Assembly: GCA_037074705.1 (NCBI GenBank)
Contig: CM073590.1
Coordinates: forward strand, 242,723,601-242,787,600
Direction: 5' to 3'
Source: Zhengitettix transpicula
Lineage: Eukaryota; Arthropoda; Insecta; Orthoptera; Tetrigidae
Length of the DNA: 64,000 bases
The notes beneath the pieces are model-generated. The model saw only the letters and a list, made by a program, of their open reading frames with translations, ran no database searches and had not been told where the DNA came from. The position numbers and the translations under genes are program-made. This document shows, in pieces, positions 56,022 through 64,000 of the stretch; position 1 is the first letter of the stretch; each line of letters starts with the position of its first letter.

Positions 56022-56110
56022 TCAGTGATGACGTGGCGGCCTCTGATTGGTTTCCGGGCTCTGACGTAAGAAGGCGTGACGTAACAGCGGCCTGCTGCCT
56101 TAACAAGTAC
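56022..56110 (+). repeat. CRE/CCAAT-bearing repeat, copy 1
   Basis: GATGACGTGGCGGCCTCTGA, TTGGTTTCC, GCTCTGACGTAAG and GGCGTGACGTAACAGCGGCC; about 85 bp repeated at 56890. Contains three TGACGT cores and an inverted CCAAT (ATTGG). Confidence 0.8.
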
Positions 56111-56359
56111 TTTTATCCTGCCGAAAAAGGTTGCCGAACCACACAGCAGGCTGACACCTCGTATATCGATATTACATATTATCGATATCTAATCTTTTTG
56201 GTTAGTTTTGTCGATCACACAGTGATGTATTATTATTATTATTATTATGGCCGTTGAATGAGATTTCCGTTCGTGGTACTTGGTCGGTCCATCCGCCTAA
56301 TCACTTGGTTTCGTTTTTTTTCTACGTTTTGCGAAATGTCAGTAGTAGTGGGAAGATCT

Positions 56360-56415
56360 GCGAATGCGGGTCGAACACGTTTATCGTGACATATTAGCCA
56401 TTACGCCGTTATCTT
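56360..56415 (-). ncRNA. Weak tRNA-like sequence
   Basis: Minus strand: AATGGCTAATATGTCACGAT then AAACGTGTTCGACCCGCATT. A box-A-like TGGCTAATATG lies about 26 nt before a box-B-like GTTCGACCC. No acceptor stem recognised. Confidence 0.3.
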
Positions 56416-56737
56416 TCTAGGTTACGTTAATTTTGTAATGGAAAAAAGCTTGAAACATAAACGCTTACGGTCTGTAACAGTTTCAAAACGGAAGGAAGAA
56501 CAGTAACGGTATTCTGACTTTGTATTTTTTTTACTAAAGAGACACGAATCACAGAGCTAAATAAATATATAAATTAACTACTAGTTTTAAACTAAGAATA
56601 AATAAAACTTAAAGGTTAGTTTCCTTACGTCTTTTTATTTGACGAATGAAATTCAGAGAATTTATGTTATTAAATTTAAAAACAACAAATTATTAAATAT
56701 ATTGTCAAATAGCTTTCAGCATATAGTGATAATTAGG

Positions 56738-56780
56738 AAATAACTGAAGAAGGAAAAAAAGACGTACCGGAACGTTGTTT
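56738..56780 (+). ncRNA. Hammerhead-like motif, degenerate
   Basis: ACTGAAGAAGGAAAAAAAGA, CGTACCGGAACGTTGTTTT. GAAAC is GGAAC and helix II is minimal (GG/CC). Confidence 0.35.
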
Positions 56781-56889
56781 TCCTTAATTTAATAATTATT
56801 AAATAGTCTGACATTAATTGGTCACAAACTGCATTCTTTAAAGCGTAGTATAAACGTCAGGGAAATGTCCACTGATATAATTAGTTAAG

Positions 56890-56970
56890 AGATGACGTGG
56901 CGGCTTCTGATTGGTCTTCGCGCTCTGTGACGTAAGGTAGGCGTGACGTAACAGCGGCTCCTCACGAACT
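56890..56970 (+). repeat. CRE/CCAAT-bearing repeat, copy 2
   Basis: Matches 56022-56110 with a few changes (GATGACGTGGCGGCTTCTGA, TTGGTC, GTGACGTAAGGTAGGCGTGA). Confidence 0.8.
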
Positions 56971-57027
56971 TTTTATCCCTCAGTTTTACTATGTAAATGT
57001 TTATTATTAATATAAATAAAAAAAATT

Positions 57028-57066
57028 AACCTCGTTTCGTCCTCATTTAAGACATTTTCAGGTCCA
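57028..57066 (-). ncRNA. Hammerhead-like motif, inverted arm of the array
   Basis: Minus strand: GGACCTGAAAATGTCTTAAA, TGAGGACGAAACGAGGTT. G8 is A and GTC is altered, so probably inactive. Followed by the inverted monomer block GGTTGCCTTGCCGATTTTAA (57113-57132). Confidence 0.55.
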
Positions 57067-57185
57067 ATAATTGGGTTGGCTATATAAACACTGCTAAAAA
57101 ATTTTTTTTAGATGGTTGCCTTGCCGATTTTAACCTTGCTCTAACATTTTTTATTTTTATTTACATGATGGCATTTTGTATATAG

Positions 57186-57225
57186 GAATAACGTTTCGTC
57201 CTGTTTTAGAACCTCTTCAGGTTAC
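57186..57225 (-). ncRNA. Hammerhead-like motif, inverted arm of the array
   Basis: Minus strand: CCTGAAGAGGTTCTAAAACA, GGACGAAACGTTATTCC. Core complete with one extra G, helix II GTTCT/AGGAC (one G-U), GTT at the cleavage position. Confidence 0.6.
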
Positions 57226-57418
57226 ATTATTTTGTATATTTTGCAGAAAAATTATTAAAGAGGCTGCCTTGTCGTTCGATTGTAAACTTGGTCTAATTGT
57301 TTTTGTTTTATTTATTTACAAAATATGTCATATAATAATTTAAGTAATTTAGAGCAAGGTTACAATCGGCAAGGCAGCCTCATATATTTTATTCGCAGTG
57401 TTTATATACACAAGTATT

Positions 57419-57457
57419 GAACCTGAAGGTGTCCTGAAACAGGACGAAACGTCGTTC
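57419..57457 (+). ncRNA. Hammerhead-like core, monomer 1
   Basis: GAAC before and GTTC after form a perfect 4-bp helix I. Core CTGAAGG (A9 changed to G), one T, helix II GTCCT/AGGAC with loop GAAAC, then GAAACGTC. Confidence 0.6.
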
Positions 57458-57551
57458 TATTTAAAAAAATATCATAATTAAAAAATATATATGAGCAAGT
57501 TTAAGGCAGCCTCTAAAAGATTTTTTTCCGGGGTTTATATACACAATCACT

Positions 57552-57590
57552 TTACCTGAAGATGTCCTGAAAGAGGACGAAACGTCGTTC
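57552..57590 (+). ncRNA. Hammerhead-like core, monomer 2
   Basis: CTGAAGA, one T, GTCCT/AGGAC with loop GAAAG, GAAACGTC. All core bases intact; helix I reduced to about 2 bp (TTAC/GTTC). Confidence 0.6.
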
Positions 57591-57695
57591 TATATACAAC
57601 ATATATATCATAATGGGGAAAAAAAATGAGCAAGTTTATAATAGATCACGAAGGCAGTCTCATATTTTTTTGCAGTGCTTATATACACTATTATT

Positions 57696-57734
57696 GAACC
57701 TGAAGATGTCCTAAAACAGGACGAAACGTCGTTC
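57696..57734 (+). ncRNA. Hammerhead-like core, monomer 3 (best copy)
   Basis: Helix I GAAC/GTTC, CTGAAGA, one T, helix II GTCCT/AGGAC with loop AAAAC, GAAACGTC. Every core position fits apart from the extra base after A9. Helix III can only be the palindrome ACGT, so it would need a second molecule or monomer. Confidence 0.65.
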
Positions 57735-57834
57735 TATGTACAAAATATATTATAATGAAAAAAAAAAGAGCAAGTTCACTGTAGATCAGGAAGACAGCCT
57801 CATATTTTTCTGTAAGGTTTTATTCACAATTATT

Positions 57835-57873
57835 GAACCTGAAAATGTCCTGAAACAGGACGAAACGTCGTTC
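57835..57873 (+). ncRNA. Hammerhead-like core, monomer 4
   Basis: As monomer 3 but G8 is A (CTGAAAA). Helices I and II intact. Confidence 0.6.
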
Positions 57874-57975
57874 CATTTATAAAATATATCGTAATTTAAA
57901 AAAATGAACAAGTTTACAATAGAACAGGAAGGCAGTCTCATACTTTATTTTACAGTGCTTATATACACAATTATT

Positions 57976-58014
57976 TAACCTGAAGATGTCCTATAACAGG
58001 ACGAAACGACGCTC
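57976..58014 (+). ncRNA. Hammerhead-like core, monomer 5
   Basis: CTGAAGA, T, GTCCT/AGGAC with loop ATAAC, GAAACGAC. GTC has become GAC at the cleavage position; helix I is weakened (TAAC/GCTC). Confidence 0.55.
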
Positions 58015-58118
58015 TATATACAAAATGTATCATATCATAATAGAAACAGAGAATTAGAGCAAGGTTTAAATAGAGCCTGTAAAATATTTTTTTAGCAGTG
58101 TTCATATGCAAATTTATT

Positions 58119-58157
58119 GAACCTGATGACGTCTCGAATGAGGACGAAACGTCGTAA
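58119..58157 (+). ncRNA. Hammerhead-like core, monomer 6
   Basis: CTGATGA, one C, GTCTC...GAGGAC (one bulge), GAAACGTC. All core bases intact. Helix I is GAAC/GTAA, so only two pairs. Confidence 0.6.
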
Positions 58158-59235
58158 ATATTTTTTTTATTATAAAAACCATATTTTCTGACTCGCGGGC
58201 TATATATTTATTTATTTTATTGTAAATATCGAATTTATTTTGCCATTAAATAAATAAATGCTGATTGGATGCTGTCCTCGACACGCCAACGTTTCGAAGG
58301 CTACCTCAGCCGGAACCGTTGACTACGTCACAGTTACACCCGACGGCGAAGCTTCCTCAGTGGGTTACCTCACACACACACACACACACAACCCCCTTCC
58401 GTCGCTCCTCGAGGAAACTGCGACCGTCTTGAGTGATTTACTCAGCGTCCTTCTCTTTAATATACCATATTCCCACCTGCTTCGGTTTCTGGATGGCGCC
58501 ACCCCCAACTCCTCAACCACATAAATAAAAAAGCAGTTGGTTCTTCTGTGATTTGCGGCAATAACTCAGAAAGGGTCGTCGTGGTCTTTCCCCCGTTATT
58601 TCACGGGATTTCCTATTTTTACGGTGGCGTCCGGTGTCCCTCCATGTGGAGGTTGACCGCACCCCCATCCCTTCCTCGCCCGCAGGAGAAAGAAGAAGTT
58701 TTCCCGACCAACAACCCCACCCACCCCTTTTGTATATATATATATATTTCCATCCCGATCCATCCGAGTAACCGTGTGGGCGGAGTTGAGACGCGAATAA
58801 ACACACGCAAGATTTACGGAGGTCATAAATCCGACTCTCCTTCCTTGGACCAACCCCTACAAAAAAAAAAATCGGTAGATATTCCTCCGCCCTCGTCTGT
58901 CTGTGACTTCCTGACCTCCTCCTCCATCCTACTACCACCACCATCCACGTCACAACACTCGAGAGTCGTCTGCAGCTTCCACGTGGATGTCGAAATTCCA
59001 GTTGCAACGGTAACAACGTTTATACTCAACCAAAGATACGCAATTATCTCTTTGGAGGCATTCGCTACATTCCAAAGACTCTCCTCTTCAGCTGCTTGCT
59101 TATTTTGGAACACTCGACACACACACACACACACACACACACAGGAACAATAGCGAAGATATAATAAAACCTGGCAACCATGTAATGCACTCATTTCATT
59201 TTTTTTTCTGACTCGACGTAAATATATAAAAATCC
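58158..59235. other. No gene confirmed; long overlapping frames
   Basis: Open on both strands: 201 residues plus (58548-59153), 167 and 139 residues minus. The plus frame runs through (AC)n at 59118-59142 and an AT tract near 58735, and none has a recognised domain or splice context, so I treat them as chance. (AC)n also at 58371-58389. CCAACGTTTCGAAGGCTACC, TCAGCC near 58287 is a distant minus-strand relative of the hammerhead-like motif. Confidence 0.4.
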
Positions 59236-59239
59236 AGTC

Positions 59240-59716
59240 CAATCCTTGGGAGGGGGGGGGGGCTTACGGTAAGAGTTGTTCTCTCTGTTCCCATTGGAAC
59301 AGTCGTAAGTGGATTAAATCACCTGTGAGGGCCGTTCTCTCGCAGGTGAACCTTCCCAGAGAGCTTTGGAGGAGGCTAACCATTGCGGGGGATACCTTCT
59401 CCTCTCTCTGGTGGCTTTTTTTGAACTAAGGTTCCCACAAGCTGAGGCATCTCTGACTTTTATTAAGAGGTGTGTATCCCGGGGTCGCAGAACCTTGCGC
59501 AACAATGGTCCCATTAGAACAGTCGGCCAGCTGCCTCCTAAACTGGTCGAGGTACGGAGAAGGTAATGCTGCGCCCCCGCTTTCGGAAGGGCGTGGGACA
59601 AGTTCTCAATGCCCGTCCTACCTGATACAGGTTTTTCTAGGGTTTTTCCTGTATCGCTTTTAGGTGAATTGCCTGGTAGGATCCTTAAACCATAGCCCGG
59701 CTGCTCTAGTTAACCC
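59240..59716 (+). mobile_element. Family A retroposon (A16), fragment plus variant copy
   Basis: A short A fragment (CTTACGGTAAGAGTTGTTCT ... CATTGGAACAGTCG, 59262-59304) is followed by a copy with the variant 5' end CGCAGGTGAACCTTCCCAGA (as A10), an internal deletion near 59570, and loss of the 3' third. Confidence 0.8.
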
Positions 59717-59730
59717 AATACGAAATAAGA

Positions 59731-60283
59731 CCTGCGAAGGCTATTCTCTCGCAGACAACACTTACGAGGGATGTTCTCTCACTGGCAGGGAGATACGAAG
59801 GGGCTACCTTTGGGTATGCCTTTTCCTCTCCGTTTTTGAGCGAAGGTTCCCACAAGCCGAGGCACCTCGGCCTGTTCTGAGAGGTGTATGTTCCTGGGGG
59901 TCACAGACCTTGGGGTTTACGGTAAGAGTGGTTCGCTGTTCCCATTGGAATAGTCAGCCAGCTGCCTCCTAAACTTGTCGAGGCACGGAGAAGGGAATTC
60001 TGCGTCCCCACAGCAAACACCTCTCCCATAATCGGAAGGGCGTGGGACAAGTACCCAATGCTTGACCTACCTGATGGAGGTTTTTCTAGGCTTTTCCTTG
60101 CATTACTTTTAGGAGAATTGCCGGGTAGGATCCTTAAACCATAGCCCGGGGACCCTAGTTAACCCTTGGCTACCTTCCTCTACCCTTCCGCATCCCCCCT
60201 TTCAAATCCCTTCCTATGCTATTAAAGGGGAGTTGCCACCATGTGGATTACCCTCATGTAGCCTGTAAACCCCCCAAAAAATA
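59731..60283 (+). mobile_element. Family A retroposon (A17), full length
   Basis: From CCTGCGAAGGCTATTCTCTC through all blocks to CATGTAGCCTGTAAACCCCC with a short A-tail. One of the best copies from which to derive a consensus. Confidence 0.9.
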
Positions 60284-60889
60284 GATATTAATTAACATAA
60301 TTGGATTTTGACGTCTGTTTGTTTTTTTAACGATCACAACACATGAACAGTGAAATAGGAGTTACTTTGAACATATTCCCGAAGTTCTTTTGTTGTTAAC
60401 TCTTTATTTTTTAACTTTCAAAAATTTATTTTCTGAACAATGTGCCCTCTGGCTATTAAATGATGTATAACAAAATAAAGTTCCATCAAACCCCCCCTGG
60501 GAACATTTTATATATTTTTTTAAAAAAATATGTTAAAGCAACATCGAGTCAGGGGGCATTAAAATGTCAAAGATCCGAAGCGTAAAGGTTAACCTGACGT
60601 CATATCGATAAAAAAAATATTTTTGTACATTATACATGGAATTAAAAGAAGAACAAATGTTGTTAATTTAACAATCAATTTGTCACTTTTATTAAGGGAA
60701 CATTTTTACATAAAAATATTAAATACTTCAGTTACTATGTTTGGCATGTAATCATTCTTATCTTTGGAATCATGTTTAGTAACGCTATTATAATAAATTT
60801 GGCGTGTAATGAGTCTTATGAATTATATTAGACACACCCACACACACACACGTGTTCCTTTTTACGCGTGTATTACGGGAACGTATTGT
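60284..60889. other. AT-rich, nothing recognised
   Basis: Only a short (CA)n near 60836-60851. Confidence 0.5.
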
Positions 60890-61025
60890 TTCGCCCGATG
60901 TAGCAGGATATTACAATTAGAGCAAAAGAGATTTTTTCTTCTGCTTCAAAGGGACAAAGTTGCAGTTGTGTCGCTCTAGGCTCTTCTTAGCTACCTGAAG
61001 GAAGGAAACAAAAGATCCCTGGAAC
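60890..61025 (+). mobile_element. Repeat F and left part of a family C element
   Basis: CGCCCGATGTAGCAGGATAT (repeat F) leads into GCAGTTGTGTCGCTCTAGGC, GCTACCTGAAGGAAGG and AAAGATCCCTGGAA, where family A interrupts. The C element resumes at 61584. Confidence 0.7.
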
Positions 61026-61583
61026 TTTTCTCTCGCAGGCAATACATGCGAGGAATGTTCTCTCGCAGGCAGAACCTTGTAGAAGAGATACGAAGGGGCT
61101 ACCTTTGGGGATGCCTTCTCCTCTCTCCGGTTTTGAACTAAGGTTCCCACAAGCCGAGGCACCTGGGCCTCTTCTGAGAGGTGTATGTTCCAGGGGGTCA
61201 CAGACCTTGGGGTAAGAGTTGTCCTTCTGATCCCATTGGAACAGTCGGCCAGCTGCCTCCTAAACTGGTCGAGGCACGGAGAAGGGGAATATTGCGTCCC
61301 CACAGCAAACTCCTCTCCCGCTATCGGAAGGGCGTGGGACAAGTACCCAATACCCGACCTACCTGGTGCAGGTTTTTCTATGGTTTTCCCTGCATCACTT
61401 TTAGGCGAATTGCCGGGTAGGATCCTTAAAACCATAGCCCGGGGTCCCTAGTTAACCCTTGGCTACCTTCCTCTACTCTTCCGCATCCCCCCTTTCAAAT
61501 CCCTTCCTATGCTACTAAAGGGGAGTTGCCACCGTGTGGATTACCCTCATGTGGCCTGTTACCCTAAAAAAAGAAAAAAAAGG
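61026..61583 (+). mobile_element. Family A retroposon (A18), full length, with target duplication
   Basis: Complete plus copy from TTTTCTCTCGCAGGCAATAC to CTGTTACCCTAAAAAAAG with an A-rich tail. Flanked by AAAGATCCCTGGAA (61011) and AAAGATCCCTAGAA (61584): a 14-bp target duplication with one mismatch, as expected for target-primed reverse transcription. Confidence 0.92.
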
Positions 61584-61622
61584 AAAGATCCCTAGAAACG
61601 TTGTTGTGTGGTATTTATATAC
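61584..61622 (+). mobile_element. Family C right part
   Basis: AAAGATCCCTAGAAACGTTG, TTGTGTGGTATTTATATAC completes the C element split by A18. Confidence 0.75.
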
Positions 61623-61738
61623 TACTTTTTTTGGGGGGGAGGGGGTAGGGGACAAATTTCTTATTTATAAATTAATTTAATGGTCAATAAGACGGTAACA
61701 TTCACACTTAAATCCTCACAAAACGTAAAGGAAAATAC

Positions 61739-61775
61739 TGTACGCTTCATCCCCTAATTTGAGACATCGTCAGGT
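61739..61775 (-). ncRNA. Hammerhead-like motif, degenerate
   Basis: Minus strand: ACCTGACGATGTCTCAAATT, AGGGGATGAAGCGTAC. CTGACGA intact; GAAAC is GAAGC. Outward-facing partner of 62014-62052. Confidence 0.4.
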
Positions 61776-62013
61776 GAGTATAATAATAGTCAACAAACGT
61801 TTCACACCTTGATACTTATTTATTTTATATATATATATAAATAAATAATGTAACAAATTTTCTGAACATGTCTTGAAATATATTTTCATTAAATATTAGG
61901 GGTTGAAAAAAAATTAAAGTTCATGGATTTAATTTTTATTTCCTCCCCCCTCCCCCCAAAAAAACCCACAAAAAATAGCGGCATTCTCGTGTCTATTCTT
62001 CTTCTTCTTCACT

Positions 62014-62052
62014 TCACCTGATAATGTCCTTAATGGAGGACGAAACGTACCT
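62014..62052 (+). ncRNA. Hammerhead-like motif, G8 changed
   Basis: CCTGATAATGTCCTTAATGG, AGGACGAAACGTACC. Perfect GTCCT/AGGAC helix II, but G8 is A; GTA at the cleavage position. Confidence 0.45.
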
Positions 62053-62080
62053 TGGTTCTTCATTCCCATGTTTGTATTAA

Positions 62081-62170
62081 CCCTTTGCACTCCAGGGCTC
62101 CGTAGCGGAGCCATTTAAAATGTGCCTTCAAGCTCGAGGGCTCCGCTACGGAGCCCAGGAGTGCAAAGGG
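62081..62170. mobile_element. piggyBac-like MITE, complete 90-bp copy
   Basis: TTAA then CCCTTTGCACTCC ... GGAGTGCAAAGGG then TTAC. Inside, GGGCTCCGTAGCGGAGCC and GGGCTCCGCTACGGAGCC make nested palindromes. TTAA target and CCCTTT-type termini are piggyBac features. The right TTAA has one change. Confidence 0.8.
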
Positions 62171-62174
62171 TTAC

Positions 62175-62564
62175 CATCAACGTAGTAGCCATTGACGCGG
62201 AAATTTTTTATTATTATTTTTCAGACTACATTTCTTTATTTTGTTCTTACACGTGGTCAGGTAGCGTATCTATTTTATACCACGGATTGTTTCCTGCCTT
62301 GTGTGTGTGTGTGTTTGTGTGCACAGAGAACGTGTGACGTCAGCGGCAGCTGTGACAGTTGCAACACGATTATTTCCGCTCTCCCGCATTGGCATTGACG
62401 ATACAGGATGATATTGGGGGGGGGGGAGGGGGGGAGGCGGTGGAGGGGGAGGAAATTATCACTGGCTGTGTCGTGCCAGTTTTGAACCTTGAGAAGCAGC
62501 AAAAAACGCGGTTCCGTCTGAATTGGTACTTTTTGGGGTATATTAGGGGTGTCTGTCTTGAATT
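62175..62564. other. No gene; short GT and poly-G tracts
   Basis: (GT)n near 62302-62320, poly-G at 62417-62436. Frames crossing them have no domain. Confidence 0.5.
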
Positions 62565-64000
62565 TTTATATCATTTGCTCGGTGCCCGAAGTTGCCCGGG
62601 TTGTCATGACCAACGATTTGACTCTCATCTCCGTTTACATTTCCGTTATTTTTATATAAGGCACCTCGACCCCTGTCCCTTAGATGCGCTCACAACTCCT
62701 ATGCCGAAAGGGGTTGAACTCAGGGACCCCGGAAAATGCCGCTTTAACGTGTTTGAAATTTTCCATTCCTGTTCACCCTTCAACCCTTGTGATTTATACA
62801 GAAAATTATAAAACTCAGCGACGTCCATAACCCCCCCCCCCGGATTTGACATCAATCGCGGTTGTTTCCGCGTTAATCTCTTGTAACGCACGACCGTCAA
62901 CGCCTACCCCTTTAGCGAGCTTCCCTCCCAAGCCTGAGAAGGGTTGAAATTATTCACATAGAATATGTAGAGAAATATAATGAATATTGTCATTGATCCC
63001 GAAAAATATTTCGTCGATGGAAAAATCAGCTCGTTGACATGTTTGAAGATTTCTGCTACCACCCTTCACCCCCTCCGAGTGGCCCAGGTTGGTCTAGATA
63101 TATTCTGAGACATCCCATAGCCCCGGATATGACTCCAATCTCGGTCGTATTCTCGTTATTTTCATAAAAAGCGCCCCCCCAAACCCAACCCCTAAGCGTG
63201 ATTCCATACCAAGCCAAAAGGGGTAGAAAATATACTCAAACAACATCTGTAGAAATACTATGAATCTAATTAACTCTGAAAAAACTTTTTCCGTCGCAAA
63301 TATCAGCCGCGTTTTCACGTTTCAAAATTTCCACCCCTGTCCATTCCCACCCTCTTGGGGTTAAATGCCAAGTTTAATGTCATAATTAAACTCAGTGACA
63401 TCCATAACCAAGGATTTGAATCCAATCTCGGTTGTATTCGCGATATTTTCCTCTAACGTACCTCCACCCCCACCGCTAAAGGTGCTCCTTTTCCATGCTG
63501 TTAGGGGTTGAAATTATACTCAGATAAGATGTGTAGGAACACTATCAATCACTTTGACACTGGAAAATATTTATCTGGCTCAAATATCAGCCGTTTTAGC
63601 ATGTATGAAATTTTTCCACCCCCGCTCCTGGGGGTTGTAGACGTGTATCACCCCGACAGTGTTCGTCTCCCTGTCACAAAGGGTTAAACGGCACGTTTAA
63701 CGTTATAATTAAACTCAGTGACATTGAATTTGACTCCAACCGAAGATTGTATTCGCGTTATTTTCTTGTAACGCCCCTCCACCCCTACCTCTTAGCGTGC
63801 TCCCGTCCCATGCCGTAAGGGGTTGAAATTATACACAAAAATAACTTCGGTAGAAATACTGTCAATCTAATTAACGCCTGAAAAATTATTTATAAAACGG
63901 TTATATTGGCCCGTGATTTAATGTTTCAAAAATTTCAACCCCCGTCCACCGCAGCCGCCGTGGGGAGGTTAAACGGCACGCTGTATGTCAATGATTAAAC
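62565..64000 (-). mobile_element. Family D (Helitron-like), minus orientation, satellite of about 290 bp, runs off the window
   Basis: On the minus strand the 3' hairpin CCCGGGCAACTTCGGGCACC lies at 62578-62601. Units then recur with period about 285-315 bp (plus-strand markers GGATTTGACATCAATCGCGG at 62842, GGATATGACTCCAATCTCGG at 63124, GGATTTGAATCCAATCTCGG at 63411, GAATTTGACTCCAACC at 63725). The element continues past the end of the window. Confidence 0.75.

Larger units (their letters stand above)
57340..58157 (+). repeat. Satellite array, six monomers of about 140 bp, one hammerhead-like core each
   Basis: Each monomer carries AGAGCAAGTTTACAATAGAT-like sequence, GGAAGGCAGCCTCATATTTT, GCAGTGTTTATATACACAA, then the core. 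Core starts at 57419, 57552, 57696, 57835, 57976 and 58119 (spacings 133, 144, 139, 141 and 143). Two monomers of opposite orientation lie to the left (57028-57300), so the array as a whole is inverted around about 57320. Confidence 0.85.

Noticed and set aside
57340..58157. CRISPR-like array
   Set aside because: Periodic, but the conserved part is not a short repeat with unique spacers; monomers are related throughout and the context is eukaryotic.
58548..59153. 201-residue plus-strand frame
   Set aside because: Overlaps 167- and 139-residue frames on the other strand, includes microsatellite residues (HTHTHTHT), and has no domain or splice signals.

Overview
This 64 kb window is non-coding, repeat-dominated animal nuclear DNA. 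Evidence: AT-rich background, long (AT)n, (TC)n and (TCTCTG)n arrays, poly-A-tailed retroposons in many copies, fragments of LINE reverse transcriptase, Helitron-like DNA elements and foldback elements. There are no bacterial-style operons. The repeat content suggests an invertebrate, perhaps an arthropod, but no gene pins the species down. I found no intact protein-coding gene; almost every open frame is a translation of a repeat.

Five repeat classes explain most of the window. (1) Family A: a dispersed retroposon of about 540-560 bp, at least 18 copies, 3' poly-A, a 5' end built from hairpins around CTCTCGCAGG, and visible target-site duplications. (2) Family D: Helitron-like elements with a 3' hairpin of the CCCGGGCAACGCCGG type and internal satellites of about 278 bp (53.5-55.7 kb and 62.6-64 kb) or about 440 bp (2.4-4.2 kb). 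(3) Foldback (inverted-repeat) elements at 5.2-7.5, 11.6-13.2, 19.9-20.2, 23.4-23.7 and 39.2-41.0 kb. (4) Family C, a short element that ends in GTGTGGTATTTAT. (5) Simple-sequence arrays of up to about 1.1 kb.

The most interesting signal is a short motif repeated at least 20 times: CTGANGA, one extra base, a hairpin, then GAAACGTC. It matches the catalytic core of the hammerhead ribozyme, with a flanking helix I and a helix II whose two strands change together between copies (GTCCT/AGGAC, GAACAG/CTGTTC, GGTAC/GTACC). At 57.0-58.16 kb it sits once per monomer in an approximately 140 bp satellite array. Elsewhere it often occurs as inverted, outward-facing pairs about 60-250 bp apart. Helix III would be only the palindrome ACGT, so cleavage, if any, probably needs two copies pairing.

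Other points: a cluster of tRNA-Lys-type primer-binding-site sequences separated by tiny TGTAA...TTACA segments (26.4-26.7 kb, and again at 30.1 kb); two copies of a piggyBac-like MITE; tRNA-like SINE heads bounded by GTCGAC (37.2-38.5 kb); LINE reverse-transcriptase pseudogene pieces (16.4-17.1 and 24.96-25.8 kb); and a CpG-richer stretch at 4.3-5.1 kb with a good splice donor that may be a promoter and first exon. Several insertions are nested, so relative ages can be read (A in D, A in C, A in LINE, B inside A).
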